DNA of 64,000 nucleotides from Mixta intestinalis (GCF_009914055.1 NZ_CP028271.1:1178001-1242000); one strand, 5' to 3'. Positions 34,364 to 43,483 are shown, numbered from the stretch's first letter. Notes: generated from the sequence alone by a model not told the origin. Made by a program: numbers and translations.

Positions 34364-34720
34364 ATGGCTCGTGTAAAACGTGGTGTCATTGCTCGCGCAC
34401 GTCACAAAAAAATCTTAAAACAAGCTAAAGGCTACTATGGTGCACGTTCACGTGTTTACCGCGTTGCCTTCCAGGCTGTTATCAAAGCTGGTCAGTATGC
34501 TTACCGTGACCGTCGTCAACGTAAGCGTCAGTTCCGTCAGCTGTGGATTGCGCGTATCAACGCAGCAGCGCGTCAGAACGGCATCTCTTACAGCCGTTTC
34601 ATCAATGGCCTGAAAAAAGCGTCCATTGAAATCGACCGTAAAATCCTGGCCGACATCGCCGTATTCGACAAAGTGGCATTCACTGCACTGGTTGAAAAAG
34701 CGAAATCAGCGCTGGCGTAA
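34364..34720 (+). CDS. rplT: 50S ribosomal protein L20
   Basis: 118 residues, standard length. The basic N-terminal half (ARVKRGVIARARHKKILKQ) threads 23S rRNA, and the C-terminal globular part (SYSRFINGLKKASIEIDRKILAD) also binds the rpmI leader in E. coli for autogenous repression. Needed for early 50S assembly. Ribosome site CAGGAGAGCTAAC. Confidence 0.98.
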   Translation: MARVKRGVIARARHKKILKQAKGYYGARSRVYRVAFQAVIKAGQYAYRDRRQRKRQFRQLWIARINAAARQNGISYSRFINGLKKASIEIDRKILADIAVFDKVAFTALVEKAKSALA

Positions 34721-34728
34721 GTCAGATG

Positions 34729-34757
34729 AAAGAGGGAGCTTGCTCCCTCTTTTATTA
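34729..34757 (+). terminator. Terminator after rplT
   Basis: Stem AGAGGGAG/CTCCCTCT (34731-34738 with 34743-34750), loop CTTG, then TTTATTAT. Confidence 0.85.
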
Positions 34758-34842
34758 TCTGTAACCGTAGCAAAAGATTGACTTTTCCGCCTGCTGGCAT
34801 TTCAATAGAGCCGTTAACGCAAGCGATAAGGTAAAACCAGAC

Positions 34843-34884
34843 ATGTACGCTATTTTCCGTTTCTTTTTTTACTTTAGCACCTGA
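34843..34884 (+). CDS. pheM: Phe-rich leader peptide PheM
   Basis: A 13-codon reading frame [13 protein letters not shown] followed by TGA, with five Phe codons among residues 5-11. It is nearly the E. coli PheM sequence ([14 protein letters not shown]). It lies between the rplT terminator and an attenuator terminator upstream of pheS. Ribosome stalling at the Phe codons when Phe-tRNA is scarce would favour an antiterminator and raise pheST expression. Confidence 0.92.
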   Translation: [13 protein letters not shown]

Positions 34885-34931
34885 ATGTCGGGGGCTTGTG
34901 CGCAAAGAAAAGAAACGATAAATCGCGCTGA

Positions 34932-34962
34932 AAGCCTCCCTCGTGGAGGCTTTTTTGTTTTA
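34932..34962 (+). terminator. pheST attenuator
   Basis: Stem AAGCCTCC/GGAGGCTT (34932-34939 with 34945-34952) followed by TTTTTGTTTT, 48 nt after the pheM stop and 71 nt before pheS: the regulated terminator of pheM-controlled attenuation. Confidence 0.88.
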
Positions 34963-35032
34963 AGGCGAATTGATATGGACTTCTGGTCCCCACCTGAAAC
35001 CGCCCGGCCTTAGGCTGGAAGAAGAGGAAACA

Positions 35033-36016
35033 ATGTCCCATCTCGCAGAGCTGGTTGCCAACGCCAGGGCAGCCATTGAACATGCGCAGGATGTTGCGGC
35101 GTTAGATAACGTTCGCGTTGAATACCTGGGCAAAAAAGGGCATCTGACGCTACAGATGACAACCCTGCGCGACCTGCCGGCGGAAGAGCGCCCGGCGGCG
35201 GGCGCCGTGATTAACGAAGCCAAGCAGCAGGTACAGGAAGCGCTGAACGAGCGCAAAAACACGCTGGAATCAGCGGCGCTAAATGCGCGTCTGGCAGCGG
35301 AAACCATTGACGTTTCTCTGCCGGGACGCCGCGTAGAAAACGGCGGCCTGCATCCGGTAACCCGCACCATTGACCGCATTGAAGCTTTCTTCGGCGAACT
35401 GGGCTTTGCCGTCGTCACCGGGCCGGAAATTGAAGATGACTATCATAACTTCGACGCGCTGAATATTCCGGCACACCATCCGGCCCGCGCCGATCATGAT
35501 ACCTTCTGGTTTGATGCCACGCGCCTGCTGCGCACCCAGACCTCCGGCGTGCAGATCCGTACCATGAAACAGCAGCAGCCACCGATTCGCATCATCGCAC
35601 CGGGCCGCGTCTATCGTAACGATTACGATCAGACCCATACGCCGATGTTCCATCAGATGGAAGGCCTGATTGTCGATAAAGATATCAGCTTCACCAACCT
35701 GAAAGGCACGCTGCACGATTTCCTGCGCAACTTCTTTGAGGAAGATCTGCAAATTCGTTTCCGTCCTTCTTACTTCCCGTTTACCGAGCCTTCCGCTGAG
35801 GTGGACGTAATGGGTAAAAACGGCAAGTGGCTGGAAGTGCTCGGCTGCGGCATGGTGCACCCTAACGTGCTGCGTAACGTCGGTATCGATCCGGAAGTTT
35901 ACTCCGGCTTCGCCTTCGGTATGGGCATGGAGCGCCTCACCATGCTGCGCTACGGCGTAACCGATCTGCGCGCTTTCTTCGAAAACGATCTCCGTTTCCT
36001 CAAACAGTTTAAATAA
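35033..36016 (+). CDS. pheS: Phenylalanyl-tRNA synthetase alpha subunit
   Basis: 327 residues, the E. coli length. An N-terminal coiled-coil (about 1-85) is followed by a class II catalytic domain: motif 2 region RVYRNDYDQTHTPMFHQMEG and the Phe-pocket/motif 3 FAFGMGMERLTMLRYG. It forms an alpha2-beta2 enzyme with PheT, 14 bp downstream. The start at 35033 has AGAGGAAACA; the open frame runs further up to 34970 but is unsupported. Confidence 0.98.
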   Translation: MSHLAELVANARAAIEHAQDVAALDNVRVEYLGKKGHLTLQMTTLRDLPAEERPAAGAVINEAKQQVQEALNERKNTLESAALNARLAAETIDVSLPGRRVENGGLHPVTRTIDRIEAFFGELGFAVVTGPEIEDDYHNFDALNIPAHHPARADHDTFWFDATRLLRTQTSGVQIRTMKQQQPPIRIIAPGRVYRNDYDQTHTPMFHQMEGLIVDKDISFTNLKGTLHDFLRNFFEEDLQIRFRPSYFPFTEPSAEVDVMGKNGKWLEVLGCGMVHPNVLRNVGIDPEVYSGFAFGMGMERLTMLRYGVTDLRAFFENDLRFLKQFK

Positions 36017-36030
36017 GGGCAGGTTATCCA

Positions 36031-38418
36031 ATGAAATTCAGTGAACTCTGGTTACGCGAATGGGTAAACCCGGCTCTTGACAGCGCTGCCCTGGCGGATC
36101 AAATCACCATGGCCGGGCTGGAAGTGGACGGCATTGAACCCGTTGCGGGCGCTTTTCACGGCGTGGTAGTCGGCGAAGTCGTGGAGTGCGGTCAGCACCC
36201 GAATGCCGATAAGCTGCGCGTAACAAAAGTTAACGTGGGCGGCGATCGCCTGCTGGATATCGTTTGCGGTGCACCTAACTGTCGTCAGGGCCTGAAAGTG
36301 GCGGTAGCGACAGTTGGCGCGGTGCTGCCAGGCGATTTTAAAATTAAAGCGGCTAAACTGCGCGGCGAGCCTTCAGAAGGGATGCTCTGCTCCTTCTCTG
36401 AGCTGGGCATTAGCGACGATCATAACGGCATCATCGAGCTGCCTGCGGATGCGCCGATCGGCACCGATCTGCGTGACTATTTGCAGCTGGATGACAACAG
36501 CATTGAAATCAGCGTCACCCCGAACCGTGCCGACTGCTTTGGCATTATCGGCATCGCACGCGACGTGGCGGTGCTGAATGGCCTCGCGCTGAACGTGCCG
36601 GAAATGGCTGCGGTTGCTGCCACCATTACCGACACGCTGCCGGTACGCGTTGATGCGACGGATGCCTGCCCGCGCTATCTGAGCCGCGTGGTGAAAAACA
36701 TCAACGTTAAAGCCGCCACGCCGCTGTGGATGAAAGAGAAACTTCGTCGCTGCGGCATTCGTTCTATCGATCCGGTAGTGGACGTCACTAACTATGTGCT
36801 GCTGGAGCTGGGCCAACCGATGCACGCGTTCGATCTGGATCGCATCGATGGCGGAATTGTCGTGCGCATGGCGCAGCAGGATGAAACGTTGACGCTGCTC
36901 GACGGTAACGAAGTGAAGCTCGACAGCGACACGCTGGTGATCGCCGATCACCACAAGGCGCTGGCGATGGGCGGCATCTTTGGTGGCGAACATTCCGGCG
37001 TGAATGATGAGACGCGCAACGTGCTGCTGGAGTGCGCCTGGTTTGCGCCGCTGGCCATTACCGGACGCGCACGTCGTCACGGTCTGCACACCGATGCTTC
37101 TCACCGCTATGAGCGTGGCGTCGATCCGGCGTTACAGCATCAGGCCATGGAGCGAGCCACGCGTCTACTGCTCGATATCTGCGGTGGCGAAGCGGGGCCG
37201 GTGGTGGATAACAGCGTGCCGGAAAAACTGCCGGTACGCGCCGGGATTACGTTGCGCCGTGAAAAGCTGGATCGCCTGATTGGTCATCACATTGAAGACA
37301 GCCGCGTGACGGAGATTTTGCAGCTGCTCGGCTGTGAAGTGAGCGTAGGCGAAGGCGAGTGGCGTGCCGTTGCACCGGGCTGGCGCTTCGACATGGCGAT
37401 CGAAGAAGATTTGGTGGAAGAAGTTGCCCGCGTTTATGGTTATAACAATATCCCTAACGTGCCGGTGAAAGCTGAACTGGTGATGACCCAGCATCGTGAA
37501 GCGGATCTGTCGCTGAAGCGCGTCAAAGCGATGCTGGTGGATAAGGGTTATCAGGAAGCGATTACCTACAGCTTTGTCGATCCGAAAATTCAGTCGTTGC
37601 TGCATCCGGGCGAAGAAGCGCTGATTCTGCCGAGCCCGATCTCCAGCGATATGTCGGCAATGCGTCTTTCCCTGTGGACCGGGCTGCTGTCAGCGGTGGT
37701 TTATAACCAGAACCGTCAGCAGAATCGTGTACGCCTGTTCGAAAGCGGCCTGCGCTTTGTGCCGGATACGCAAGCGGATCTGGGCATCCGTCAGGATGTT
37801 ATGCTGGCGGGCGTACTGAGTGGCAACCGCTTTGAAGAGCACTGGGATCTGGCGCGTCAGACCGTCGACTTCTATGATTTGAAAGGTGATTTAGAATCGG
37901 TGCTGGAGTTGACCGGTAAGCTCGACGCCATTGAGTTTCGTGCTGAAGTGAATCCAGCCCTGCATCCGGGCCAGAGCGCAGCAATTTATTTACAGGGCGA
38001 ACGTATCGGATTTATCGGTGTAGTGCATCCGGAACTGGAGCGTAAGCTTGATCTCAACGGCCGCACCTTAGTGTTTGAACTGCTTTGGAATAAGGTTGCA
38101 GACCGCGTCCTGCCTGATGCGCGCGAGGTTTCGCGCTTCCCGGCCAACCGCCGTGATATTGCCGTTGTGGTCGCTGAAAACGTCCCGGCTGCAGATATCA
38201 TCGCAGAGTGTAAGAAAGTTGGCGCAAATCAGTTAGTTGGCGTAAACTTGTTTGACGTGTACCGCGGTAAGGGCGTAAACGAAGGGTTTAAGAGCCTGGC
38301 GATTAGCCTGATTTTGCAAGATACCAGCCGGACACTCGAAGAAGACGAGATTGCCGCAACCGTCGCCAACTGCGTTGCGGCATTAAAAGAGCGATTCCAG
38401 GCAACCTTGAGGGATTGA
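36031..38418 (+). CDS. pheT: Phenylalanyl-tRNA synthetase beta subunit
   Basis: 795 residues. Domains in order: tRNA-binding EMAP/OB fold (about 40-150, GQHPNADKLRVTKV), B3/B4 editing region (about 200-400) that removes Tyr-tRNA-Phe, B5 domain, catalytic-like core and a C-terminal ferredoxin-like anticodon-binding domain (about 700-795, SRFPANRRDIAVVV). Works only with PheS. ihfA starts 4 nt after its stop, so pheST-ihfA are cotranscribed as in E. coli. Confidence 0.98.
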   Translation: MKFSELWLREWVNPALDSAALADQITMAGLEVDGIEPVAGAFHGVVVGEVVECGQHPNADKLRVTKVNVGGDRLLDIVCGAPNCRQGLKVAVATVGAVLPGDFKIKAAKLRGEPSEGMLCSFSELGISDDHNGIIELPADAPIGTDLRDYLQLDDNSIEISVTPNRADCFGIIGIARDVAVLNGLALNVPEMAAVAATITDTLPVRVDATDACPRYLSRVVKNINVKAATPLWMKEKLRRCGIRSIDPVVDVTNYVLLELGQPMHAFDLDRIDGGIVVRMAQQDETLTLLDGNEVKLDSDTLVIADHHKALAMGGIFGGEHSGVNDETRNVLLECAWFAPLAITGRARRHGLHTDASHRYERGVDPALQHQAMERATRLLLDICGGEAGPVVDNSVPEKLPVRAGITLRREKLDRLIGHHIEDSRVTEILQLLGCEVSVGEGEWRAVAPGWRFDMAIEEDLVEEVARVYGYNNIPNVPVKAELVMTQHREADLSLKRVKAMLVDKGYQEAITYSFVDPKIQSLLHPGEEALILPSPISSDMSAMRLSLWTGLLSAVVYNQNRQQNRVRLFESGLRFVPDTQADLGIRQDVMLAGVLSGNRFEEHWDLARQTVDFYDLKGDLESVLELTGKLDAIEFRAEVNPALHPGQSAAIYLQGERIGFIGVVHPELERKLDLNGRTLVFELLWNKVADRVLPDAREVSRFPANRRDIAVVVAENVPAADIIAECKKVGANQLVGVNLFDVYRGKGVNEGFKSLAISLILQDTSRTLEEDEIAATVANCVAALKERFQATLRD

Positions 38419-38422
38419 ACCT

Positions 38423-38722
38423 ATGGCGCTTACAAAAGCTGATATGTCGGAATACCTGTTTGAAAAGCTGGGACTGAGTAAACGGGATGCCAAAGAGCTG
38501 GTTGAACTGTTTTTTGAAGAGGTCAGGAGAGCTTTAGAAAATGGTGAGCAGGTCAAACTGTCTGGATTTGGCAATTTTGATCTTCGCGATAAAAATCAAC
38601 GGCCGGGACGCAACCCAAAAACCGGCGAAGATATTCCTATCACCGCGCGTCGCGTGGTGACTTTTCGCCCAGGACAAAAGCTGAAAAGCCGCGTCGAAAA
38701 CGCATCCCCGAAAAACAGCTGA
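38423..38722 (+). CDS. ihfA: Integration host factor alpha subunit
   Basis: 99 residues. It has the HU/IHF fold, DNA-minor-groove arm GFGNFDLRDKNQRPGRNPKTGE with the intercalating Pro, and opening MALTKADMSEYLFEKLG as in E. coli IHF-alpha. With IHF-beta it bends DNA sharply at specific sites in replication, recombination and transcription. It ends the pheST operon. Confidence 0.97.
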   Translation: MALTKADMSEYLFEKLGLSKRDAKELVELFFEEVRRALENGEQVKLSGFGNFDLRDKNQRPGRNPKTGEDIPITARRVVTFRPGQKLKSRVENASPKNS

Positions 38723-38736
38723 CTGACTGTCAGGCA

Positions 38737-38765
38737 AAAGGCCGCTCTCCGGAGCGGCTTTTTTA
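38737..38765 (+). terminator. Terminator of pheST-ihfA
   Basis: Stem GCCGCTC/GAGCGGC (38741-38747 with 38752-38758) with As before and seven Ts after. Confidence 0.88.
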
Positions 38766-38924
38766 TGTCCATTAACCAGCGGCGGCCGTGTGAATTTCAT
38801 TATCGCTGCACAATGTAAGTAAAGCGTAAACGGCCGGAAAATAAGCTGAAAATCGTCCGTGACTGATAGTGACTCCCAGGCGTCGACGGTATAAAAACGG
38901 GGAACACACGATGAGGTTACCCTG

Positions 38925-39332
38925 ATGAAAATAAAAACTGCTGTTTCTGCTATCGCGCTTAGCCTGCTGTTGGGCGTGCCCGCCGTGAGTAACGCCGCTG
39001 TTTCGTTTGATATTGCCCCCGCCGGTATCACGATACATATTGGCGATCGCGATCGTCACGGTAATTACTGGGACGGCTATGACTGGCGAGCCCCTGAGTG
39101 GTGGCGGGTGCATCATGGGCGTAATCTGGGGGAAAGGGGGCCGCATGGATACTGGAACGGTAATGGCTGGCAGCCGCATCCGCCGCAGCATCATGCGGAG
39201 CCGCATCGCCGTCCGGCAGAGCATAACCGACCGGTAGCGCATCATGATATGCACGACGGCGATCGACTGACTGCGGAACATGACGGGCATGGTGCGCCGG
39301 ATCGCCGCGCCGGTTTTCATCCACACAGCTAA
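38925..39332 (+). CDS. DUF2502 His-rich periplasmic protein (YpeC-like)
   Basis: 135 residues. The signal peptide ends at about residue 24 (SNA-AVSF). The mature part has the DUF2502 signature IGDRDRHGNYWDGYDWR, then a long tail rich in His, Pro, Arg and Asp (PHPPQHHAEPHRRPAEH). E. coli YpeC is the nearest relative I recognise; function unknown. The tail suggests metal binding, which is inference. GAGG lies 8 nt before the ATG. It separates ihfA from btuC, which are adjacent in E. coli. A GGACGAG/CTCGTCC hairpin (39343-39362) follows without a close T-run. Confidence 0.8.
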   Translation: MKIKTAVSAIALSLLLGVPAVSNAAVSFDIAPAGITIHIGDRDRHGNYWDGYDWRAPEWWRVHHGRNLGERGPHGYWNGNGWQPHPPQHHAEPHRRPAEHNRPVAHHDMHDGDRLTAEHDGHGAPDRRAGFHPHS

Positions 39333-39443
39333 CTGACAGGGTGGACGAGGTGTCGCTCGTCCGCTTATTCCTCGCCTTAGCGCTTTCTTTTTTTCCGCCA
39401 GCCACTACAATCAAATCACTGTTTTTCTTGTAAAACCAAGGCT

Positions 39444-40427
39444 ATGTCGCTGTTAAATGAACTCTCGCGTAAGGCAGATTGCCGCGCCCGGCGCTGGCTA
39501 TTCTGCTTAACCGCTGTGGCGGCAGGCATGACGCTGATCGCGCTTTGTGCCGGTGAAACGTGGATTTTACCTGACCGCTGGTTCACCCCGGAAGGCGAGC
39601 TGTTCGTCTGGCAGCTGCGGTTACCGCGTACCCTCAGCGTATTACTGGTGGGGGCTGCGCTGGCGATGGCAGGCTGCGTCATGCAGGCGCTGTTTGAAAA
39701 TCCGCTGGCGGAGCCGGGTCTGCTGGGCGTATCGAACGGTGCGGGCGTGGGGCTGGTACTCTGCGTGCTGCTGGGCAACGGTGATTTTTGGGCGTTCAGC
39801 CTGGCGGCGATGGCCGGCGCGCTGCTGGTAACGACCATACTGCTCTTTTTTGCCCGGCGACACCTCTCCAACAGCCGACTTCTGCTGGCGGGCGTGGCGC
39901 TGGGGATTATCTGTAGCGCGATAATGACCTGGGTGGTCTATTTCAGCAGCAACCTCGATTTGCGCCAGCTAATGTACTGGATGATGGGCGGCTTTAGCGG
40001 CATCGACTGGCGCTATCGCTGGCTGATGCTGGCGCTGCTGCCGGTGCTCTGCTGGTTGGGCGCACAGGCAAAGGTATTAAACCTGCTGGCGCTGGGGGAA
40101 ACCAGCGCGCGGCAGCTGGGTCTGGCGGTTTTTCTCTGGCGTAATTTGCTGGTGGTGGCGATTGGCTGGCTGGTAGGCGTTAGCGTGGCGCTGGCCGGTG
40201 CAATTGGCTTTATCGGGCTGGTGGTACCGCATTTGCTGCGTCTTAACGGCCTGACCGACTACCGTACGCTGCTGCCCGCCAGCGCGTTGGCTGGCAGTAG
40301 CGTGTTGCTGGCTGCCGATATCCTTGCCAGGCTGTTACTCAGCGCAGCGGAATTGCCGATTGGCGTGGTCACAGCCACGCTGGGCGCACCGCTGTTTATT
40401 TGGCTGCTTCTCACGCAGCATCGTTAA
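39444..40427 (+). CDS. btuC: Vitamin B12 ABC transporter permease BtuC
   Basis: 327 residues, about ten membrane helices. Family blocks: LFVWQLRLPRTLSVLLVGAALA, QALFENPLAEPGLLGVSNGAG and the coupling region GAIGFIGLVVPHLLRL. BtuC2D2 imports cobalamin handed over by BtuF. The end of the gene leads straight into btuE (35 bp) and btuD, the E. coli btuCED order. The ribosome site (AAGG) is very close to the ATG. No cobalamin riboswitch is seen upstream. Confidence 0.95.
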   Translation: MSLLNELSRKADCRARRWLFCLTAVAAGMTLIALCAGETWILPDRWFTPEGELFVWQLRLPRTLSVLLVGAALAMAGCVMQALFENPLAEPGLLGVSNGAGVGLVLCVLLGNGDFWAFSLAAMAGALLVTTILLFFARRHLSNSRLLLAGVALGIICSAIMTWVVYFSSNLDLRQLMYWMMGGFSGIDWRYRWLMLALLPVLCWLGAQAKVLNLLALGETSARQLGLAVFLWRNLLVVAIGWLVGVSVALAGAIGFIGLVVPHLLRLNGLTDYRTLLPASALAGSSVLLAADILARLLLSAAELPIGVVTATLGAPLFIWLLLTQHR

Positions 40428-40462
40428 GGATGCTGCATCACCCATCAGGACAGGAAACGCAC

Positions 40463-41008
40463 ATGAGCATTTATGATACCGAACTGGTTATGCTGGATGG
40501 AACCCGGACAACGCTGGGTCAATGGCAAGGCGATGTGCTGCTGATCGTTAACGTCGCTTCGGAGTGCGGCCTGACGCCGCAGTATCAGGAACTGGAAAAC
40601 CTTCAGCGCGCCTGGCATCAGTCGGGCTTTAACGTGCTGGGCTTTCCCTGTAACGCGTTTCTCGGCCAGGAGCCGGGCAGCAATGAAGAAATTCAGCAGT
40701 TTTGCTCCACGCGTTATGGTGTCACCTTTCCCATGTTCAGCAAAATTGAGGTTAACGGTCCGCAGCGCCATCCGCTCTATCAGCAGCTGATTGCGGCGCG
40801 CCCGGAAGCGGTAGAGCCGGAAAACAGCGGTTTCTATGAGCGCATGGCCAGCAAAGGACGCGCGCCGAAAGAGAAGGGCGATATCTTATGGAACTTCGAA
40901 AAGTTCCTGGTGGGACGTGATGGCGAAGTGATACAGCGTTTCGCCCCCGATATGACGCCGGAAGACCCGATTGTGATGGAAAGCATTAAGCTCGCGCTGG
41001 CGAAATAG
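40463..41008 (+). CDS. btuE: Glutathione peroxidase-family thiol peroxidase BtuE
   Basis: 181 residues (E. coli 183). Catalytic Cys in NVASECGLTPQY, resolving/active-site FPCNAFLGQEPGS, and WNFEKFLVGRDGEV near the C-terminus. It reduces peroxides, preferring thioredoxin as donor in E. coli; it is not needed for B12 transport despite the name. Start at 40463 with AGGA 7 nt upstream. It ends 1 nt before btuD. Confidence 0.95.
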   Translation: MSIYDTELVMLDGTRTTLGQWQGDVLLIVNVASECGLTPQYQELENLQRAWHQSGFNVLGFPCNAFLGQEPGSNEEIQQFCSTRYGVTFPMFSKIEVNGPQRHPLYQQLIAARPEAVEPENSGFYERMASKGRAPKEKGDILWNFEKFLVGRDGEVIQRFAPDMTPEDPIVMESIKLALAK

Positions 41009-41009
41009 G

Positions 41010-41759
41010 ATGTTAACAGTAGAACAGGCGGCGGTAGCCGGTCGCCTGCATCCCTTTAGCGGCCAGGTTAGCGCTGGCGAAATCGTACATCTGCTCGGCC
41101 CTAACGGTGCCGGAAAAAGCACGCTGCTGGCGCGCGTTGCCGGTCTGCTGACCGGGCAGGGCGAGGTGCGGCTGGATGAGCGTTCGCTAAAAGCATGGTC
41201 ACCAAAAGCGCTGGCGCGGCGTCGGGCCTGGCTACCGCAGCAACAGCCGCCGCCGGGAGAGATGGCCGTCTGGCATTATCTACAGCAGCACATCGTTACC
41301 TCATCGCTATCGGAAAGGTTACTGCCGCAGTTGCTGCACGCTTTTCAGCTGGAGAATAAGCTGACGCGTTCGGTGATGCAGCTCTCCGGCGGGGAATGGC
41401 AGCGGGTGAGGCTGACGGCGGTATTGCTTCAGGTATGGGCGCAGGTTGATCGGCCGCCTGGGTTGCTGTTGCTTGATGAACCTTACGGTGGGCTGGATGT
41501 GGCGCAGCAGCGTGCGCTGGATAACCAGCTTAACGCGTTTCGTGCGGCGGGTGGCGCGGTCATGCTTAGCGGGCACGATATTAATCACAGCCTGCATCAG
41601 GCGCAGCGCGTCTGGCTGATGCGTAGCGGCAAGGTCATCCAGCAGGGCAGCGTGGAGACGGTTATGCAGCCCGCTACGCTGAGTGCCGTTTACGATCTCT
41701 CTTTTCGTCGGCTGGAGGCCGATGGCGAAAGCTGGTTAATTGCCGGAGAGCTACGCTGA
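41010..41759 (+). CDS. btuD: Vitamin B12 ABC transporter ATPase BtuD
   Basis: 249 residues. Walker A GPNGAGKST (about 30-38), Q-loop LPQQQPPP, signature LSGGEWQR, Walker B LLLLDEP and switch His in SGHDINHS. It drives BtuC. Starts 1 nt after the btuE stop, inside a translationally coupled btuCED unit. Confidence 0.96.
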   Translation: MLTVEQAAVAGRLHPFSGQVSAGEIVHLLGPNGAGKSTLLARVAGLLTGQGEVRLDERSLKAWSPKALARRRAWLPQQQPPPGEMAVWHYLQQHIVTSSLSERLLPQLLHAFQLENKLTRSVMQLSGGEWQRVRLTAVLLQVWAQVDRPPGLLLLDEPYGGLDVAQQRALDNQLNAFRAAGGAVMLSGHDINHSLHQAQRVWLMRSGKVIQQGSVETVMQPATLSAVYDLSFRRLEADGESWLIAGELR

Positions 41760-41831
41760 AGCCATTGCCAGCGCCGCACTTTTACCGTTACATTTAGCTC
41801 CGTTACGCTCATATCAGGAAGGACTCAGGTT

Positions 41832-42293
41832 ATGCGAATCGGCGTGTTGCTGTTACTTAGTTTTCTTATGGTCGGCTGTAGCCATCACGCGCCGCCGCCC
41901 AACAGCCGCCTTTCCGATTCTATTACCGTGATTGCTGAACTCAACGATCAGCTAAGCCGCTGGCACAGGACGCCTTATCGCTACGGTGGCCTCAGCCGAC
42001 GCGGTGTGGATTGCTCAGGCTTTGTTTATTTAACCTTCCGTGAGCGGTTTAATCTCCAGTTGCCGCGTACCACGCGCGCGCAAACCGATATTGGCACACG
42101 CATCGATAAAGATCAGCTGCTGCCGGGCGATCTGGTCTTTTTTAAAACCGGACGTGGTGATAATGGCCTGCACGTCGGTATCTATGACACCGATAATCAA
42201 TTTATTCACGCTTCTACCAGTCAGGGGGTAATCCGATCTTCGCTGGATAACAGCTACTGGCAAAAAGTTTTTTGGCAGGCCCGGCGCATCTAA
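41832..42293 (+). CDS. nlpC: NlpC/P60 lipoprotein endopeptidase
   Basis: 153 residues. Lipobox LMVGC (Cys at about 16), then an NlpC/P60 domain with catalytic Cys in GVDCSGFVY, His in GLHVGIY and a third polar residue in NQFIHAST. Predicted to cut peptide stems of peptidoglycan from an envelope-anchored position. AAGGA lies 8 nt before the ATG. It follows btuD by 72 bp as in E. coli. Confidence 0.95.
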   Translation: MRIGVLLLLSFLMVGCSHHAPPPNSRLSDSITVIAELNDQLSRWHRTPYRYGGLSRRGVDCSGFVYLTFRERFNLQLPRTTRAQTDIGTRIDKDQLLPGDLVFFKTGRGDNGLHVGIYDTDNQFIHASTSQGVIRSSLDNSYWQKVFWQARRI

Positions 42294-42666
42294 AACGCCT
42301 TTGAAAAAACATATCTGAATCAGATTAAGCGTATTTAATCATCGCTTGATTCATGAAAAAATGATTTTCTTAGCATTTATTTCATAACTTATGAAACCCT
42401 ATTTCATTAGCTGCGTACCTGATTGTTCCTTAAGTGAGATATCACGTGCGCAGTACAGATAATCATTATTTAAACTTATATTTTAATAAGTTGAATACAG
42501 AAAATATTAGCGCTGGTTATGTCGCATTTGTCTTGAGTTACCGTTTTTCAATGAGTTAATTGGGGTGACGTGCAGTTTCTCTCGGGTTGTAACATTAATG
42601 ATGCTATTGATAGTCATCAGTGCCTGAGATAGGATGCGCAAATTGCCACTTCTTTATGGCTAAAAA
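42294..42666. other. A+T-rich 373-bp gap between nlpC and rflP
   Basis: No gene is visible. The stretch is strikingly A+T-rich against G+C-rich neighbours and contains a perfect inverted repeat AACTTAT-N6-ATAAGTT (42473-42492). It probably holds the rflP promoter and may attract nucleoid proteins; this is inference. Confidence 0.5.
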
Positions 42667-43407
42667 ATGACAACCAGAAATTTTGCTGATTATTCTATTC
42701 ATACCGCATTCAATCCCGTTTACGCGTTAAACGGGAGGCTTATCGCCGTGGATCTTCTGTCCCGTTTTATTGATTCTGTACATCAGGTTAGCGTGCCGCA
42801 GGATATTTTGCTGACGCAGTTTAATGACGAGCAGCGTTTGCAAACTCTGCAAAAGCAAATCGCTGTTATTGAGCGTTATCACGATTTTTTCCTGAAAAAT
42901 AGCATCGCGGTGGTATTGAGTCTCGATCGCTATCTGGCCCGCATTATTTTATCCAGTGATGTCCTGCTCAGGAAATTACGTTCACTGTCGGCGCTGGAGT
43001 TAGCGCTTAGCGAAAGCTTCCCCGATTTTAAAGCGGGCAGGGATAACCCGGTATTAAGCGCGCTAAGCGATAATTTTAAATTAACCCTGAGCAACTTTGG
43101 TTCAGGCAAAGCTCCGGCAAAAGCGGTTTACGATAATCTGTTTACGCGCATTAAGCTGGATCGCTATTTTTTGCAGCAGGCGCTGAAGCGCGCCTCTTTT
43201 CCTTCGATGCTGAAGGCGCTGATTCAGCAGCTGAGCGATCACTGTCAGCAGTTTATCGTGCAGGGCGTGGACAGCGCCGATACGCTGGAAAAAATTTCTT
43301 CCTTTGCCTTTAGCGGCCTTCAGGGGGCGCTGTTCCCGCCGGTGCCGGAAACTCAGCTGACTACCTTAACCGAGCCGCCAGGCGGCTTTTCCGGCTGGCG
43401 CTGCTGA
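42667..43407 (+). CDS. rflP: Degenerate EAL-domain anti-FlhDC factor (YdiV/RflP-like)
   Basis: 246 residues. It aligns with E. coli/Salmonella YdiV through blocks such as KAVYDNLFTRIKLDRYFLQQ and AFSGLQGALFPPVPETQLTTL. The EAL signature that binds metal in c-di-GMP phosphodiesterases is replaced (LELALSE), so it is unlikely to hydrolyse c-di-GMP. YdiV binds FlhD and directs FlhDC to ClpXP, shutting off flagella in poor nutrients. Position nlpC-ydiV-ydiU-aroH is the E. coli order. No convincing ribosome site precedes the ATG, so expression may be low or controlled. Confidence 0.85.
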   Translation: MTTRNFADYSIHTAFNPVYALNGRLIAVDLLSRFIDSVHQVSVPQDILLTQFNDEQRLQTLQKQIAVIERYHDFFLKNSIAVVLSLDRYLARIILSSDVLLRKLRSLSALELALSESFPDFKAGRDNPVLSALSDNFKLTLSNFGSGKAPAKAVYDNLFTRIKLDRYFLQQALKRASFPSMLKALIQQLSDHCQQFIVQGVDSADTLEKISSFAFSGLQGALFPPVPETQLTTLTEPPGGFSGWRC

Positions 43408-43483
43408 GAAAGCTTTTCCTTCCGCTGTTTACTGCATCACTTCAGGTTTACACTTAAACCTTAATGCGGTAACCGGAGGAAGC

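Noticed and set aside
39333..39443. A cobalamin riboswitch before btuC
   Set aside because: The gap is only 111 bp and contains just a small hairpin.
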